From: Calonectria ilicicola
Taxonomy: Eukaryota > Ascomycota > Sordariomycetes > Hypocreales > Nectriaceae
Assembly (NCBI GenBank): GCA_020809705.1
Contig: CP085834.1
Span: 2,294,001 to 2,358,000, forward strand
DNA: 64,000 nucleotides
Direction of reading: 5' to 3'
Below are positions 34,550 to 45,474 of this stretch, in pieces (position 1 is the first letter of the stretch; every line of letters begins with the position of its first letter). The notes beneath the pieces are model-generated. The model worked only from the letters and a program-made list of their open reading frames with translations, did no database searches and was not told where the DNA came from. The position numbers were made by a program, and so were the translations under genes.

Positions 34550-36646
34550 CTAAACCAAGGTGAGGGTCTTCAATAGAGAGCTGTCAAATGGCGCTGGCCA
34601 CTCGGTTGCAGATTGGTACCAGATTTCCAGTACTCCCAATCTTTCAAAACAACCTTGATGCCTTGAGGACTGCCCTAGAACCAAGAACTGTCGATAACCG
34701 CGGCCGTTCTGATTTGGCATAATAGACCGCTGGAGACTGAGGAGGGAAACAGGTGCATTTATTTGCGCGAGGTACATTGTGCTCAGCCATGGGCATGCTC
34801 GATGCACCGACTTGATGGAACTTCCATCGATCGCAGATTTGTATGAGAACTCTTCTAGAAATACATCTGGTTTGAATGGTATTTCTTGACCAAAGATGTC
34901 GATGACATAGACTGGCTCCATTTCGTTTTCACGGTTGGGAGTTTGGCTGATGGTTCGGAGATTACCTGGGATGAGATGTCCTTGCAGTTGAAGCGACGCA
35001 AACTCGACAGCGCCATACGGATTCTTCCCGGCAAGCTGGCAATTCCATTTTATCACTTCGATTTCTGGCTCTGTGTTTGTGCTTGTGAAGTAAACCCCGC
35101 GATGATTATCGCTCCCCGAGAGGTGGATTCTGTCAAGGATGGAAACCCAAGAGAAGGTGGGTGCTTGGGAGGCGGGAGCAAAAGCTGTGCATGGCATTCC
35201 AAAGCGAGTGCCTCCAATGAACCACCCAAGCTCGTAGTGGCAATTTTCAATCCAGATACCTGCAGCGTAATCCGACTTTGTGATTCTTTGAACGATGCTG
35301 GCTACGCCTGCTAGAGCGGGGAGTCGATCCCGTTCGTACCTCAACATCCTTGTGCTGTAATTTGTCACAATAGATTCCCATGCTCCAAACGCCTGCTGTG
35401 GGTCTTGAGTCGCGGAAATAGGAAGCATCCCTGATATATTGTTCATTTTGTCCATGTATTGGCATTCACAAGTCTTCAGTTCCATACACTTCCACTCTAG
35501 CTCATTCATGCAGAATGATATCAGGCGGGTGGGCATTATTTCTTCCTGGAGAGCCCAACCGCGCTGTCTAAGTGGGCAGCTTGACTCGCTACTGTGATGC
35601 TCCTTTTGATCACAAGATCTTGTTTTAACGATTGTTTCAAGCCCATTTTCATTTATCCAGTCGAATGCCACAGACTCACTTGTTGCACTGCTGTGGGGCT
35701 GTTCGAGAAATCCGGTGGAAACGGAAGGAGATGAGGAGGCGGCGATTGTTAGAAATGCATTTTTGTACACCGAAGCCATGCGAGATGATTCGATATCCCA
35801 GTCTGAGATGCTATCTTGGATGATGCACAATGCATCGATCCAAAGATATCTAATGCCTAGACATCGAGCAACATGCACCGCGTCCTGCATGGTTTTTGGT
35901 AGCTCTGAGAGAGCAATGCCTGCTTTTAAAGCATCGATGTTTGCCCTTATTGTTCGGAAATTGCCTTCCTTTCCCCAACAGTAACTCAAAGCAGCATATT
36001 TGCCGGTGGAACCTGCAGCTGGCTCATAAAGAACACCACGATCAGCGTTGTCAAGGCCAATGTCCAGTAGGCGAGTTGGAAGAGTATTCAGAGATTGGCT
36101 GCAGTGTGTGTGACGGTTTTCACAATTTGAAAGGCAACGGCGTATAAAACTCCAGGCTTCGGGTGCTGCTGCCGAACCGCTGACCTCTGCACTAATAGAG
36201 ATACCTTTCCATGCAGGAGGCATTCCTTGATGGATTTAATGCCTAAAGTACTACTATAGATGTTGGCGGTACATACCTATAGGAGAATAAAACTGCACTG
36301 CGCTATCTCTGGAAACATCAAACATATTTATGATGCCATCCTTCCATAGACGAATGGCCAAAGGTTTATTTGCTTCATCCATGTGGGTGGATATAGCTTC
36401 ATGGAGGAGAGAACAGAACGAGCAGGCGGAGATAGCTGAGGCTTCTATCTCTTGAGATTCCCGATCCAAAATGAGAATGTTGTCTGCTAGTCCGCTAATA
36501 TCATCCTTGGGACCATACGGCAAGGGGCAGACCCAAGAGAAGTTGCGACAGCACCTGCACCATTTGGAAGACTTCTGAAACCGATCGTTAGCAGTCCTTG
36601 AGATGGCGGGCTGGAGGGTAAGCGGGCCATGTCTTGACAACACCAT
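34550..36646 (-). CDS. HET-domain protein (heterokaryon incompatibility type)
   Basis: Two exons, 36646-36277 and 36225-34550 (intron 36276-36226), give 681 residues. The HET domain starts at about residue 199 with KYAALSYCWG, continues through LPKTMQDAVHVARCLGIRYLWIDALCIIQDSISDWDIESSRMASVYKNA-type sequence, all highly conserved blocks, and includes the later block RGWALQEEIMPTRLISF. The N-terminal cysteine-rich part (KWCRCCRNF, ACSFCSLLHEAI) is the usual leader of this subgroup. HET domains trigger regulated cell death when activated in non-self recognition between fungal strains, but most such genes have no known partner. The sequence upstream of 36646 is open in frame but has no ATG, so MVLSRHG is the first possible start. 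Intact. Confidence 0.92.
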
Positions 36647-37723
36647 GATGCAGTACCTTCCTGTAGAAGCGGAGATGAGAACTGGATGAACTAGTCTAAC
36701 TGTTTTGGCAGCACTGGAAACACGCAATGTAGATGTGATAATTGGATTATTTAATGCGAAGAATTGAGCGGCATTCGACTATGATTGCTTTTCAATAGGT
36801 GTTCGCTGTCCGTGCCGCAATATGGAAGCTATTGCCTAAGCGAGGGGTTTTGGGGCTGAGTATTTGAGTGGATAAAACAGGGCGGGCCGACCTTGGGCCG
36901 CGAATGAGGCCTCGCTGTAAATATCCACCCACCGTTGTTGGTGTTGGCTGTTGCAACACCAGTAATGCCTGATCACCACCGCCGGAGTAACACCGTGCAA
37001 GATGATTTCTATTTGACAAATTAAAAAGGCTGCCCAAACTTTTAGAACACTGTGAAACCCAAGGCAATTTTGAGATGTGAGATGCGCTGGCTCTCAACAG
37101 CTACTTCATTGAGTCTGGGTGTTGCCAGTGACCAATCTGTCTGCCTGCTGTGCAGTTTTCAACCAACCTGTATTGAGTTTGCTACCTCGCCATGAACCGT
37201 TCTTAGAATCGTCCCTATTGACAGTAAGGGAAGAATCATCTATAGAATCGTGAAATAAGGATTTCATCCCAGTGGGGTTCTACTCGGTTTGGCGAGGATT
37301 AATTGTCATTCTATCATGCATGGATGCTTTTCCCTTTTCTTTTTGGACATCCTCAAAGTCCTCTAATCAACAATGGTACTCACGCGTGTGCTGTGTTTGA
37401 TGAAGGACATATTGGGCTTTTTCCTATAATGCAAATATTATTGAGTCGTAGATCAACCCTGACAGTTAACAAGTAGCTTAAATGTTACTTCGGATAACAC
37501 GAGAAAAGGGTCACATTTGTTGCATCCCAGGCAGAAGCTGACATGGACTTTAGGCAGCTGTTTATGCTTAATTGGGAGACTCCCCCGCATTAATCTTACA
37601 AGCCATGCTTACGCCAAGAATCGGCGTGGCTTATATAAACTAAGTGAGATCATCAATGTTTAAACAGATCACCCAAGTAAGGTATCAAGATAAAAGATTT
37701 TGACTTGCAATACTCTCATCATC
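36647..37723. other. Intergenic between divergent genes
   Basis: Upstream region of the HET gene and of the broken DUF4419 gene. A TATA box for the latter lies at 37632-37639. No other gene is supported. Confidence 0.45.
37632..37639 (+). promoter_or_regulatory. TATA box before DUF4419 pseudogene
   Basis: TATATAAA, about 85 bp before the ATG at 37724. Confidence 0.4.
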
Positions 37724-38919
37724 ATGCCTGTTACTGTTGCGATCGCTAATCACCAAGCTACGATGTGGCAGAACGAAAACGTGACAGCACCCAAAGATCT
37801 GTTCCAACGCTCGTCTTATACTGGATCCCCAATTATCCAAAGCTCAGTCAGTCAAGGAACTCTGCGAAAACACTATGTATCGCCTTCGAAGAACGGATTC
37901 GTGCAGGCCACATATCATGCTTACAGCAGCCATCACCACCTGTCAATTCGTCCCGACGATGTCTGGTTTGCGATCGTCACGCAGTTCAGCTTTTTCGTCA
38001 ATGCAAATGCCGAGGAACTTCGGTCCTATTTTGTCGCCCATGAAGGTCAAATGGAACTCATAGTTCAAAGAGAGGGAACTATAAACACTGTTGACTTTGG
38101 AGATATAGCCAAAGAGATGACCTAGTTGATAGCCCAAAATGTGAAAGACCCGGAGCTGGGCACTTGGATCATGCCATCATTTTCGACAACCACCAATACA
38201 GATATCATCATCGCCTCGGTATTATTCATGGGTACAATGCAAAAATATTTTTCATATACAGCTGAATTGACTTGTGGCATTCCCTCTGTCACACTCCTTG
38301 GAGAGGTGGCCGACTGGGAAAATATACTTGCTAGGTTGGACAGGCTGGAGCAGTTTGGTAAGGAGACAACAGAGTTTGCAGAAATGTTGAAGCCGATCCT
38401 GAAATACTTCATTCGCACTTTTCGACAACCAAGCGATGCAGAAGTTGCTGATTTTTGGAACAAGATTGTCACCCAAGATTTGCAAGACAGTGGCATGCAT
38501 TATATCTCAGGATGGCTTTCGGCCTTTTGTTTTTGGGATGAAAAGGGTGTTGCCCAAGCAAGACCGAAGGGTCAAGAGGTTTTGGAGGGTGTGGTGTATC
38601 CCACTATCGATTTTCAGCAGTCCCAGCAGGGTATGCTTCAGTGCCAATCAAGGTTGATGACAATGGCACGATATATAACTGCACTATGGTTGCAGGGTTT
38701 TTCGGAATTGAAGCTTTTGCTCACGAGGAAGGAGGCTTGATAAGCTAGATCATCTCGATGGGACTGCTACCGAGGGCAGCGAGTCTAGGTCTTGACAGCA
38801 TCAGACCATTCTCGGGGTGGTCAATGTACGAGAATATTGAGGAACAAGACGTGGTGTACGAGAATGAGGAGAGAGATTATTGGTGCAATTTGCTGTGGGG
38901 GTTTTTTTTGTTCGACTAA
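37724..38919 (+). pseudogene. DUF4419-domain gene, broken by two stops and a frameshift
   Basis: The remains of a single-exon gene of about 400 codons for a DUF4419 protein, a fungal family of unknown function. The N-terminal half holds HHHLSIRPDDVWFAIVTQFSFFVNANAEELRSYFVAHEG, the family core. The first break is TAG at 38123-38125, in phase between KEMT and LIAQNVKDPELG. Coding continues with STTTNTDIIIASVLFMGTMQKYFSY and SGWLSAFCFWDEKG. A one-base loss near 38630 shifts the frame; the shifted frame carries the expected VPIKVDDNGTIYNCTMVAGFFG. A second TAG at 38746-38748 interrupts it before MGLLPRAASLGLDSIRPFSGWSMYE and the end at 38919. Both stops could come from CAG by C-to-T. No complete product can be made from this copy. 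Confidence 0.85.
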
Positions 38920-39498
38920 CACGGTCTTCACCGAATGGTGGTGGTATTGTTTGAAAGAATGTCCTGGTTAATCAGTTTCGTCATTCTGCGCATAAGCGAT
39001 GCAGAACTAGAGTTGGTCATCTGTCGTGCCGAATAATGAAGTCTTCTTGGAAACACCGTCTCCTTCAGGTCTATACTTGGGTATTTTTAATTTTGTAAAT
39101 AGATGGTGGCTCGATTGCTGGTTTGAACGTCGGATCCGTTGATGCTTGGCCAGCCAGGGCGGTGAAGGTGGCGCATGGCGTGGCGAAGGAGTGTGTTGGT
39201 TGCACAGCCCAACCACAATGCTACCATGAACCTGGCAAATGATCCCACAACACGAAGATGATGCATTTGCAAGCCAACCATTTGTATGCGTTGTCAAGCA
39301 ATAACTAAAGGATTTAGCCCAGCCACATATCCCAGTCACTCGGAAGAAAATAGTTAAAGGTGGCCTGGCCCCAGCTGGGTCTGCCTACGTTGGGACAAGA
39401 ATCTCATCGCTTTGGCGTCTTACGTCTTACGTCTTACGTCTTTTAAATTGGGCGATTTTTTTTGGATTTTAAAATTTCTAAACCTCCATAAAAACAGC
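38920..39498. other. Intergenic with a 7-bp tandem repeat
   Basis: No gene is recognised. A heptamer array (CGTCTTA units) lies at 39416-39443, just before the small frame at 39499. Confidence 0.45.
39416..39443. repeat. Tandem 7-bp repeat, about four copies
   Basis: The unit CGTCTTA is repeated back to back about four times, ending in CGTCTTTT. A plain short tandem repeat. Confidence 0.85.
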
Positions 39499-39822
39499 AT
39501 GAACCTCAAGCAATGGGCTATCATCATTTTTGCCCTTGTGCTGGGTGCGCAGGCAATGGCCGCTGAGGCGTCGTCACCACCTAACCAGAAGAGTGTCGCA
39601 TACAATGTATTCCAATGTGTTGCAGGCGCCATTTTGGGCGGATTTGTCGGAGAATCAATGATGCGGAATTATCAGAAGTTCCAATTGTACGGCTGGAAGT
39701 GGAGATTTTATTTCGCAACGGTTGTGGAACTCGAACAATGCGGCAAGCGAGACGGTTTGGCAAACGAGCTGCTTGTTGTGGGATTGGGCGAGGGCGTGAC
39801 CTATACATGCACTCGAAATTAG
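39499..39822 (+). CDS. Small hypothetical protein with signal-peptide-like N terminus
   Basis: A frame of 107 codons. The start MNLKQWAIIIFALVLGAQAMA looks like a signal peptide with cleavage after QAMA. A second hydrophobic, Gly-rich stretch follows (VFQCVAGAILGGFVGESMM), which might be a membrane helix. No family is recognised. It lies directly left of the transposon-like block that starts at 39933, so it could be an orphan gene at an insertion site or a chance frame. Confidence 0.35.
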   Translation: MNLKQWAIIIFALVLGAQAMAAEASSPPNQKSVAYNVFQCVAGAILGGFVGESMMRNYQKFQLYGWKWRFYFATVVELEQCGKRDGLANELLVVGLGEGVTYTCTRN

Positions 39823-39932
39823 GAGGCTGCATAAGTCTATGGCCGTGGTGAAACTCGATTCCGAGGCTAGAAGCTTGCCGCTTGCTTGGCTCTGGTGGCG
39901 TATTCAGTATAGACAATTCATTTAGGAATTCC

Positions 39933-39979
39933 GTAATTGGCATCCCACTTTGTGTAATGAGCATCCTCACTGTGGCTGA
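39933..39979 (+). repeat. Left terminal inverted repeat
   Basis: Begins GTAATTGGCATCCCACTTTG and ends in GTGGCTGA. Its reverse complement is at 42481-42527. Confidence 0.85.
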
Positions 39980-42480
39980 GGGTCATTAGTGGGCCTGTGA
40001 TAGCCGGCGTTGGCTCTTATATACAATTTACTAGGGAAACTAAGATAGTGACTGTTTAAGCGTGATACTCCTGCTGCCCTTTTGATGTGTTTTATGCTTA
40101 TATATAGTAATAATAATTATTAAGGTTTTTGGTAATAATAAAGGTTTTTTTTAAGTTATATTTTTTTTTATATAAAGAGGTTTTTTAAATAGTTAAGATT
40201 ATTGTTAAGAAAGAAAAAGTTTATTTTATAATATATTAAAAATAATCTTTTATTATTAATTTATTATATATTATATTTTATTATATTTAAGGTTATTTTT
40301 TTATTAATATATAATATTAAATATATTTTTAAAAAAGTAGAAGGGCTATATATAAATATTAGGATACTTATATTGCTTAGTATTGTAATAGTGGTTAGAT
40401 TAATATTAGGTTATTAAGTTATTTATTAGAAAGAAGTTTCTTAATTATAATTATAATTTTATTAATTATATTATTATATTAAAAAGAGTTTTTATAAGAT
40501 TTAAAAATAATATAATATTTTTATAAAATTTAAGATTATAATTTATAATTATTTTTTTTAAAATATAATATTAAGTTAGTAAGGAAGTTTATTATATTAT
40601 TTAATTTAATATATATAATCTTATATATTATTATTATTATAAAAAGCTTATTAATTAATTTTTTATTAAATAAATAATTAATTAATTAAAAAATAAAAAT
40701 AATTACTTCTTTATTAATCTTTATAATAATAATAATTATATTTCTTATCTTTTTATTATCCCTAAGAGTAGGATTAAGCTATATACCTAATATTATAATA
40801 TCTTTATTTATAATAATATATATAAAATAAACTAATTTAATATATTATTTTTTAATATATATAAAATAATCTTATTAAAATAGATTTTTTATATTATAAT
40901 TACTTTCTTTAATAGTAAGATTAAGGCTTAATATTTATAAGCTTTATATTAATTTATTAAATTAATAAGAAGATTTAATATTCTAGCCCTATAAGCTATT
41001 ATAATTAATTAAAAGCTTACCTTTATAAGGGCTATAATAAAATATCCTTTTATTAATATTATATCTTACTTTTTATACTATTAATATATTAATAAGAATA
41101 TTCTAGCTAGATATAAATAATATTTTCTTAAGATAATTAAAGATTTAGAGACTAGAGTTATATAGTAGGCCTTAATTTTTTAAAAATTTCTTTAAATTTA
41201 AAATAAGATTATAAATAATAATATAATTATTAAATTTATTTTAAATTTAATATTTTTTAAAGATAATAATTATTTACCTTAAATTATTATATATACTTTT
41301 AATATATAAATTAATTTATAAAAGGAAAAGATAATTTATTATTATATTAATTAATATTATTATTTTAATTATTTTATAATCTTAATTATTAAATTACTTT
41401 ATATTATTATTAAAAGAATTATTTTATATAATATAAATAATCTTACTATTATCTTTATAAAGCTAGAAATATTCTAGATTAATTAAATAATAAATATTTA
41501 AAATCTTTAAGTTTAAAAATAATATAAAATATTAATTTTTTTAATATAATCTTTATATATTTTTATATAAAATTATATTTTCTTTATTATAATAAATCTT
41601 ATTAATATTAAAAAGAAGATTATTAAGTAAAAAATATATAAATTAAGATAATTATACCTTAATTATTTTATTTTTATTATATATAATATTTTATATTATT
41701 ATATAATTTAAAGAAAATTAAAAGATAATAAGCTAATTTAATTTTATAAGGTTAATCCTTTTTAATATTAAAATAAGATATTAATATAAGTAAATATATT
41801 TACTTTAAAAGGTCCTTTTAATTCTTTAATTATTAATAAAAAAAGCTAATTAAAAGGGAATCTTAAGCTTAAAAAAGTATTAATATTAATAATTTAAAGT
41901 ATAATCTTATTTTATTTAAGAAAGTTAAGGTTTTTAAGTAAGTTAAGGTAATTGTATTTAATAAAAATACTAAACTTTTACTTTTATTAATATTATAATT
42001 ATTATTATTATTAATTTTAATAATAATAAGAATAATTAAAATATTATTTATAATATTAAGACTTTAATATTTTAAATTAAATAATTTATATAAATTTAAA
42101 ATTATAATATTAAGATTATATTAATAAATTTAAATTTAATTTAAAGATATTTATAATAATAATAATAATAATAATATAAATATATTAAATAATAATAAAA
42201 ATAAATAAAATAATAATAAAATTAATTTTAATAAAATAAAATAATTAATATAAAAGTTAAAAATATTATAATATTAATTAAAAAATAATAATAAAAAAAT
42301 TTATAATTATATTAAAATTATTAACTTATAAATAAATTACAAATAACTTTATATAATATTATTAATTTTAATATTAAAAAAAATAACATTTAATAATATA
42401 AGAATATTAGATTACTGGAAAAGTGGTTAGTTTAGCTATAAAACGCCGGTCTCGGAGGTGGTAGCTAGTCGTGGCAAAGT

Positions 42481-42527
42481 CAGCCACAATTGAGGATGCT
42501 CATTACACAAAGTGGGATGCTAATTAC
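42481..42527 (-). repeat. Right terminal inverted repeat
   Basis: On the minus strand it begins GTAATTAGCATCCCACTTTG and ends in GTGGCTG, mirroring the left end. Confidence 0.85.
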
Positions 42528-43053
42528 ACAGTTCCTTCATTTAAGGATGCACTGAGCGGTGGTGGGTTAAAATAAGTGCGAATGAGAGGAAAACGTGCGG
42601 CGAATCTCCAATAGTGAGAGTGTGCATCGTGATGAAAGGGGGGATGGGACGACTAGCCTACCGGAACTGGGATGGGATCTTGGTGTGATGAGGCAGCATC
42701 TCGGGAAGGACTGCTACTCTTTGAGCGGTGTAGGTGGAGTGTATTTCATGACTGCGATTCCGATGAGTGGATGGGCATTTTTCGTATCAGCTGTAATGGC
42801 ATTTTCTTTCCTCCGAAAGGTCTCTTTCGTATTTCGGGTCCTCATTTGAGAAGGGCATTCCGGTTCAACTGGGGAAGTAGCGACAGCTGGCTCGACTGGG
42901 ATTTTTAATGGGAAGCGGGTAAAATTAAGATTCAAAGTCTGTCCAATGATAATTATTCATTCAACATATTCTAATGTGCAAATGAATTACCGCGTAGAGA
43001 TGGCTCCAGTCTAATCACCAGGTAATGGCAACTGCTCTAGGTCATTTCACCAA
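42528..43053. other. Intergenic, nothing recognised
   Basis: Spacer between the transposon-like block and the P450 3' end. Overlapping short frames around 42595-42910 have no recognisable domain. Confidence 0.45.
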
Positions 43054-44770
43054 TCACACGACAAATTTCCAAGTTACATCTTCCCACCCCAGCCTCCTCT
43101 CAATTCTTGCGCTACATTTCTGGGATCCAAATATCGGCTGCCTCACGCCTGCACCCAAGATTGGATCCTCGGATTTGGGGACATGCACGTTGGCGATCTC
43201 GAACCCTGCCGCGAGAACACCAATAAACCCGAGGTTTTCTGCAAGAGCAAAGTTTCTTCCAGGACACAGATGTTTACCGCCGCCGAATGGAAGATGTGCA
43301 CCGCGACGCCGCTTTTCATCCTGCGGCGTGACGTTGAGAAAGCGCTCTGGTATAAAGGATGAAGCATCGTCTCCCCAAATGGCGTCGACCGTATGGGTTA
43401 CACTGGTGGACCATTGGACGTTAATGCCCTGTTTGAGAAGATAGCTGCGGCCCTGCTTGTCTTTGATAGTCGTGTCCTTCATGACCCGTCGGTTTCCAAC
43501 ATGGTGAACATAGACGCGCAAGACCTCCCAATAGCATGCGTGAAGAAATTTGCACTTATCGACCACCCCTTTGGTAGATAGCGTAGCGATGCGCCCTTCT
43601 ATGCCAGGTGATATGGTGATGATGTCCTCTACCTCGGAACGGACTCTTTGCAGTAGGTTCGTATCGGAAAATATGTGGACAAAGAGCCAGAATAGGGTCG
43701 GAATCGAATTGGTCGTTCCTACCCATGGTACCGATATCTCCTGCGCACCCAAGTCATGATCATCATACCCTTGCTCTCTGAGGAATGCAGCTCTTTTCTT
43801 CATTATCGATGATGCATCCGGTGACTGGTCATGGCCTGCAGTGTAATAGGGCTGTAAGACTTCGCTTAGCTTATTTCGGGCACGAAGGGGCCCCGGAGCA
43901 AGTAGCTGAGGCAAAACACCGAATGACAATTGCGCGACGCCACTATCAAATTCCCTATGCGCTGTAAGAAAATGGGCGGTGAAATCGCATGTCGCTTATC
44001 GCAACGCTTTCTTTACCTCAACAGATCGACATGCTCTGAGGTCAGAGTGCCCTTGCTGCCGAACAGACCTGACAGGGTCGCACCGGCGACCAGATTCCAG
44101 AGCCAATCATTGACGTTGGGGATCGCAATTTTGGAGTCGGATTCGATAGAATTAAGTGTTTGCATCAGCTTTGAAAGAGAAGCGACATTTAATTCGTGCA
44201 GTGGCTCTCCTGTCAAGGTGGCGTGGATGACTTGGATGAGACCCTCGAGTACATGTTTGCGTGCAAGAGTATTTTTTATTTCTTTTCTCAATCCAAACAT
44301 GCCGCCCGAGAATTCCACAAAAAATGGGTCGAATGAGAGATCAGGGCTTTTCAAGGCTGATGCAATCAAATCGAGGGAATTGACGACATACACTTTGCTA
44401 TTGAGCATGGGCAATGTGCAGATTGGCAGCGGGGACTCGTCACTACCAAAAGAAATGTCATCAGAATGGCTAAATCGCCGCTCGGGTCATTCATTGCTGC
44501 CTACTAGAGTCTTTTGTACCAGCTGGTACGCTCCCTGACCATGTTGAAGACATGTCCAACTATTGGTATTCTAGGTTTCAGCAGTGGGGGCTCGCGGACG
44601 TCTAAAGTGAGGGAAATAAGCATTCTCACGAGTACAAAGAACAGAGGTAGGGCCGTAATGGTGGCGAGAAGAAGTGGGGATGATGCTTTCCTGTAGTGGA
44701 GAATCGATCCAGGCACCGAAACGACGTCGTTTTGCCCGAAAGCGACATCTGGTAGCTTGAGAGTTGCCAT
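43054..44770 (-). CDS. Cytochrome P450 (CYP7/CYP8-like fungal type)
   Basis: Three exons, 44770-44505, 44442-44017 and 43954-43054, give 530 residues. A membrane anchor lies near the N terminus (LLLATITALPLFFVLVRML), followed by the proline-rich hinge PPLLKPRIPIVGHVF. The I-helix region reads VPWVGTTNSIPTLFW, without the usual acidic-Thr pair, as in the prostacyclin-synthase/CYP7-like group. The ExxR motif is EVLRV and the heme loop PFGGGKHLCPGRNFA is complete. These traits fit the fungal P450s distantly related to sterol 7/12-hydroxylases. For intron 2 the AG at 43961-43960 would put a stop into the frame, whereas the AG six bases further (43956-43955) restores REFDSGVAQLSFG, so I use the latter. 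Start at MATLKLPDV; no ATG lies upstream in frame. Substrate unknown. Confidence 0.87.
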
Positions 44771-45474
44771 TATGGCCTTCTGAGCAAAGAGGTTCACTGA
44801 TGACTTCTAGAGAGGTAGCGCCACACTCTTGTGGAGGAGTAAAATACTCACAATCAGGGTGTTGAATCCTTACTCATAAAACAGGAAGGTCGATTCTGAG
44901 CCAATCGGATGAGGGCGAATATCAGACCAAGCGAAAATGAGTGGAGCCTAAAGTCAAGTGTTATAAATGTGATTTGAAAGGTCAGAAGTCGTTACTGGAT
45001 TAGGAAGCCCTAGGAGAATAAGAGCATGGAATTTTGAAGAAAAGCAACGCACTTGTAGGTTGCATGGGCTTCCCCCTAGCACTATAAGGAGCAAGGTGGG
45101 AGCCCACTGCTAGCCAATGGGTGTATTAGTTGAGCTATGTAAGCAAGGTGCAAGGTCATATGAGTCTTTTGAGGCCAAGCTCTTCCGAAATTCGGTTCTG
45201 CCAATGTCAGCCTTTCCCACGCCCAGAAATCAGACCTTTGTGGTCTCTGCACTGCACCTGGAAAACCTTGACTGTTCGGGGTTTGCTGAATTCAAACTCT
45301 AATGATAGCCATTGGAAGGATTTAATATTTAACAAGCCCAGAGCCCGCAGTGCCAAATTCCCCCAACTTCTCTTTCTATACTACCAAGGTACAGCGTCAT
45401 TCGAATCATTATCTCCACATACACCCTCCTTGGGTTACCACCATACTCGATAATCAAGCTCTACAGCACTTTGG
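44771..45474. other. Intergenic between divergent genes
   Basis: Upstream region shared by the P450 (minus) and the 2EXR-like gene (plus). No gene or RNA is supported. Confidence 0.45.

Larger units (their letters stand above)
39933..42527. mobile_element. Degenerate DNA transposon, A+T-saturated, with 47-bp terminal inverted repeats
   Basis: The segment is bounded by inverted repeats at 39933-39979 and 42481-42527 that match except for one substitution and one or two bases of indel. Just inside both ends lies another shared inverted piece (CCGGCGTT at about 40004 and its complement at 42443-42450). From about 40085 to 42420 the interior is nearly free of G and C, with no open frame. Sharp composition boundaries, loss of all coding capacity and TA-rich words fit a transposon mutated by RIP. 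The transposase family cannot be recovered. I see no convincing target-site duplication next to the repeats. A mitochondrial origin is unlikely, because mitochondrial DNA is not this poor in G+C over 2.3 kb and no mitochondrial gene is visible. Confidence 0.75.

Noticed and set aside
36792..37097. Minus-strand frame of 101 codons upstream of the HET gene
   Set aside because: No domain or splice relation to the HET gene, and not conserved-looking.
40085..42420. Mitochondrial DNA insertion
   Set aside because: The block is poorer in G+C than fungal mitochondrial DNA and shows no mitochondrial gene; inverted termini point to a transposon.
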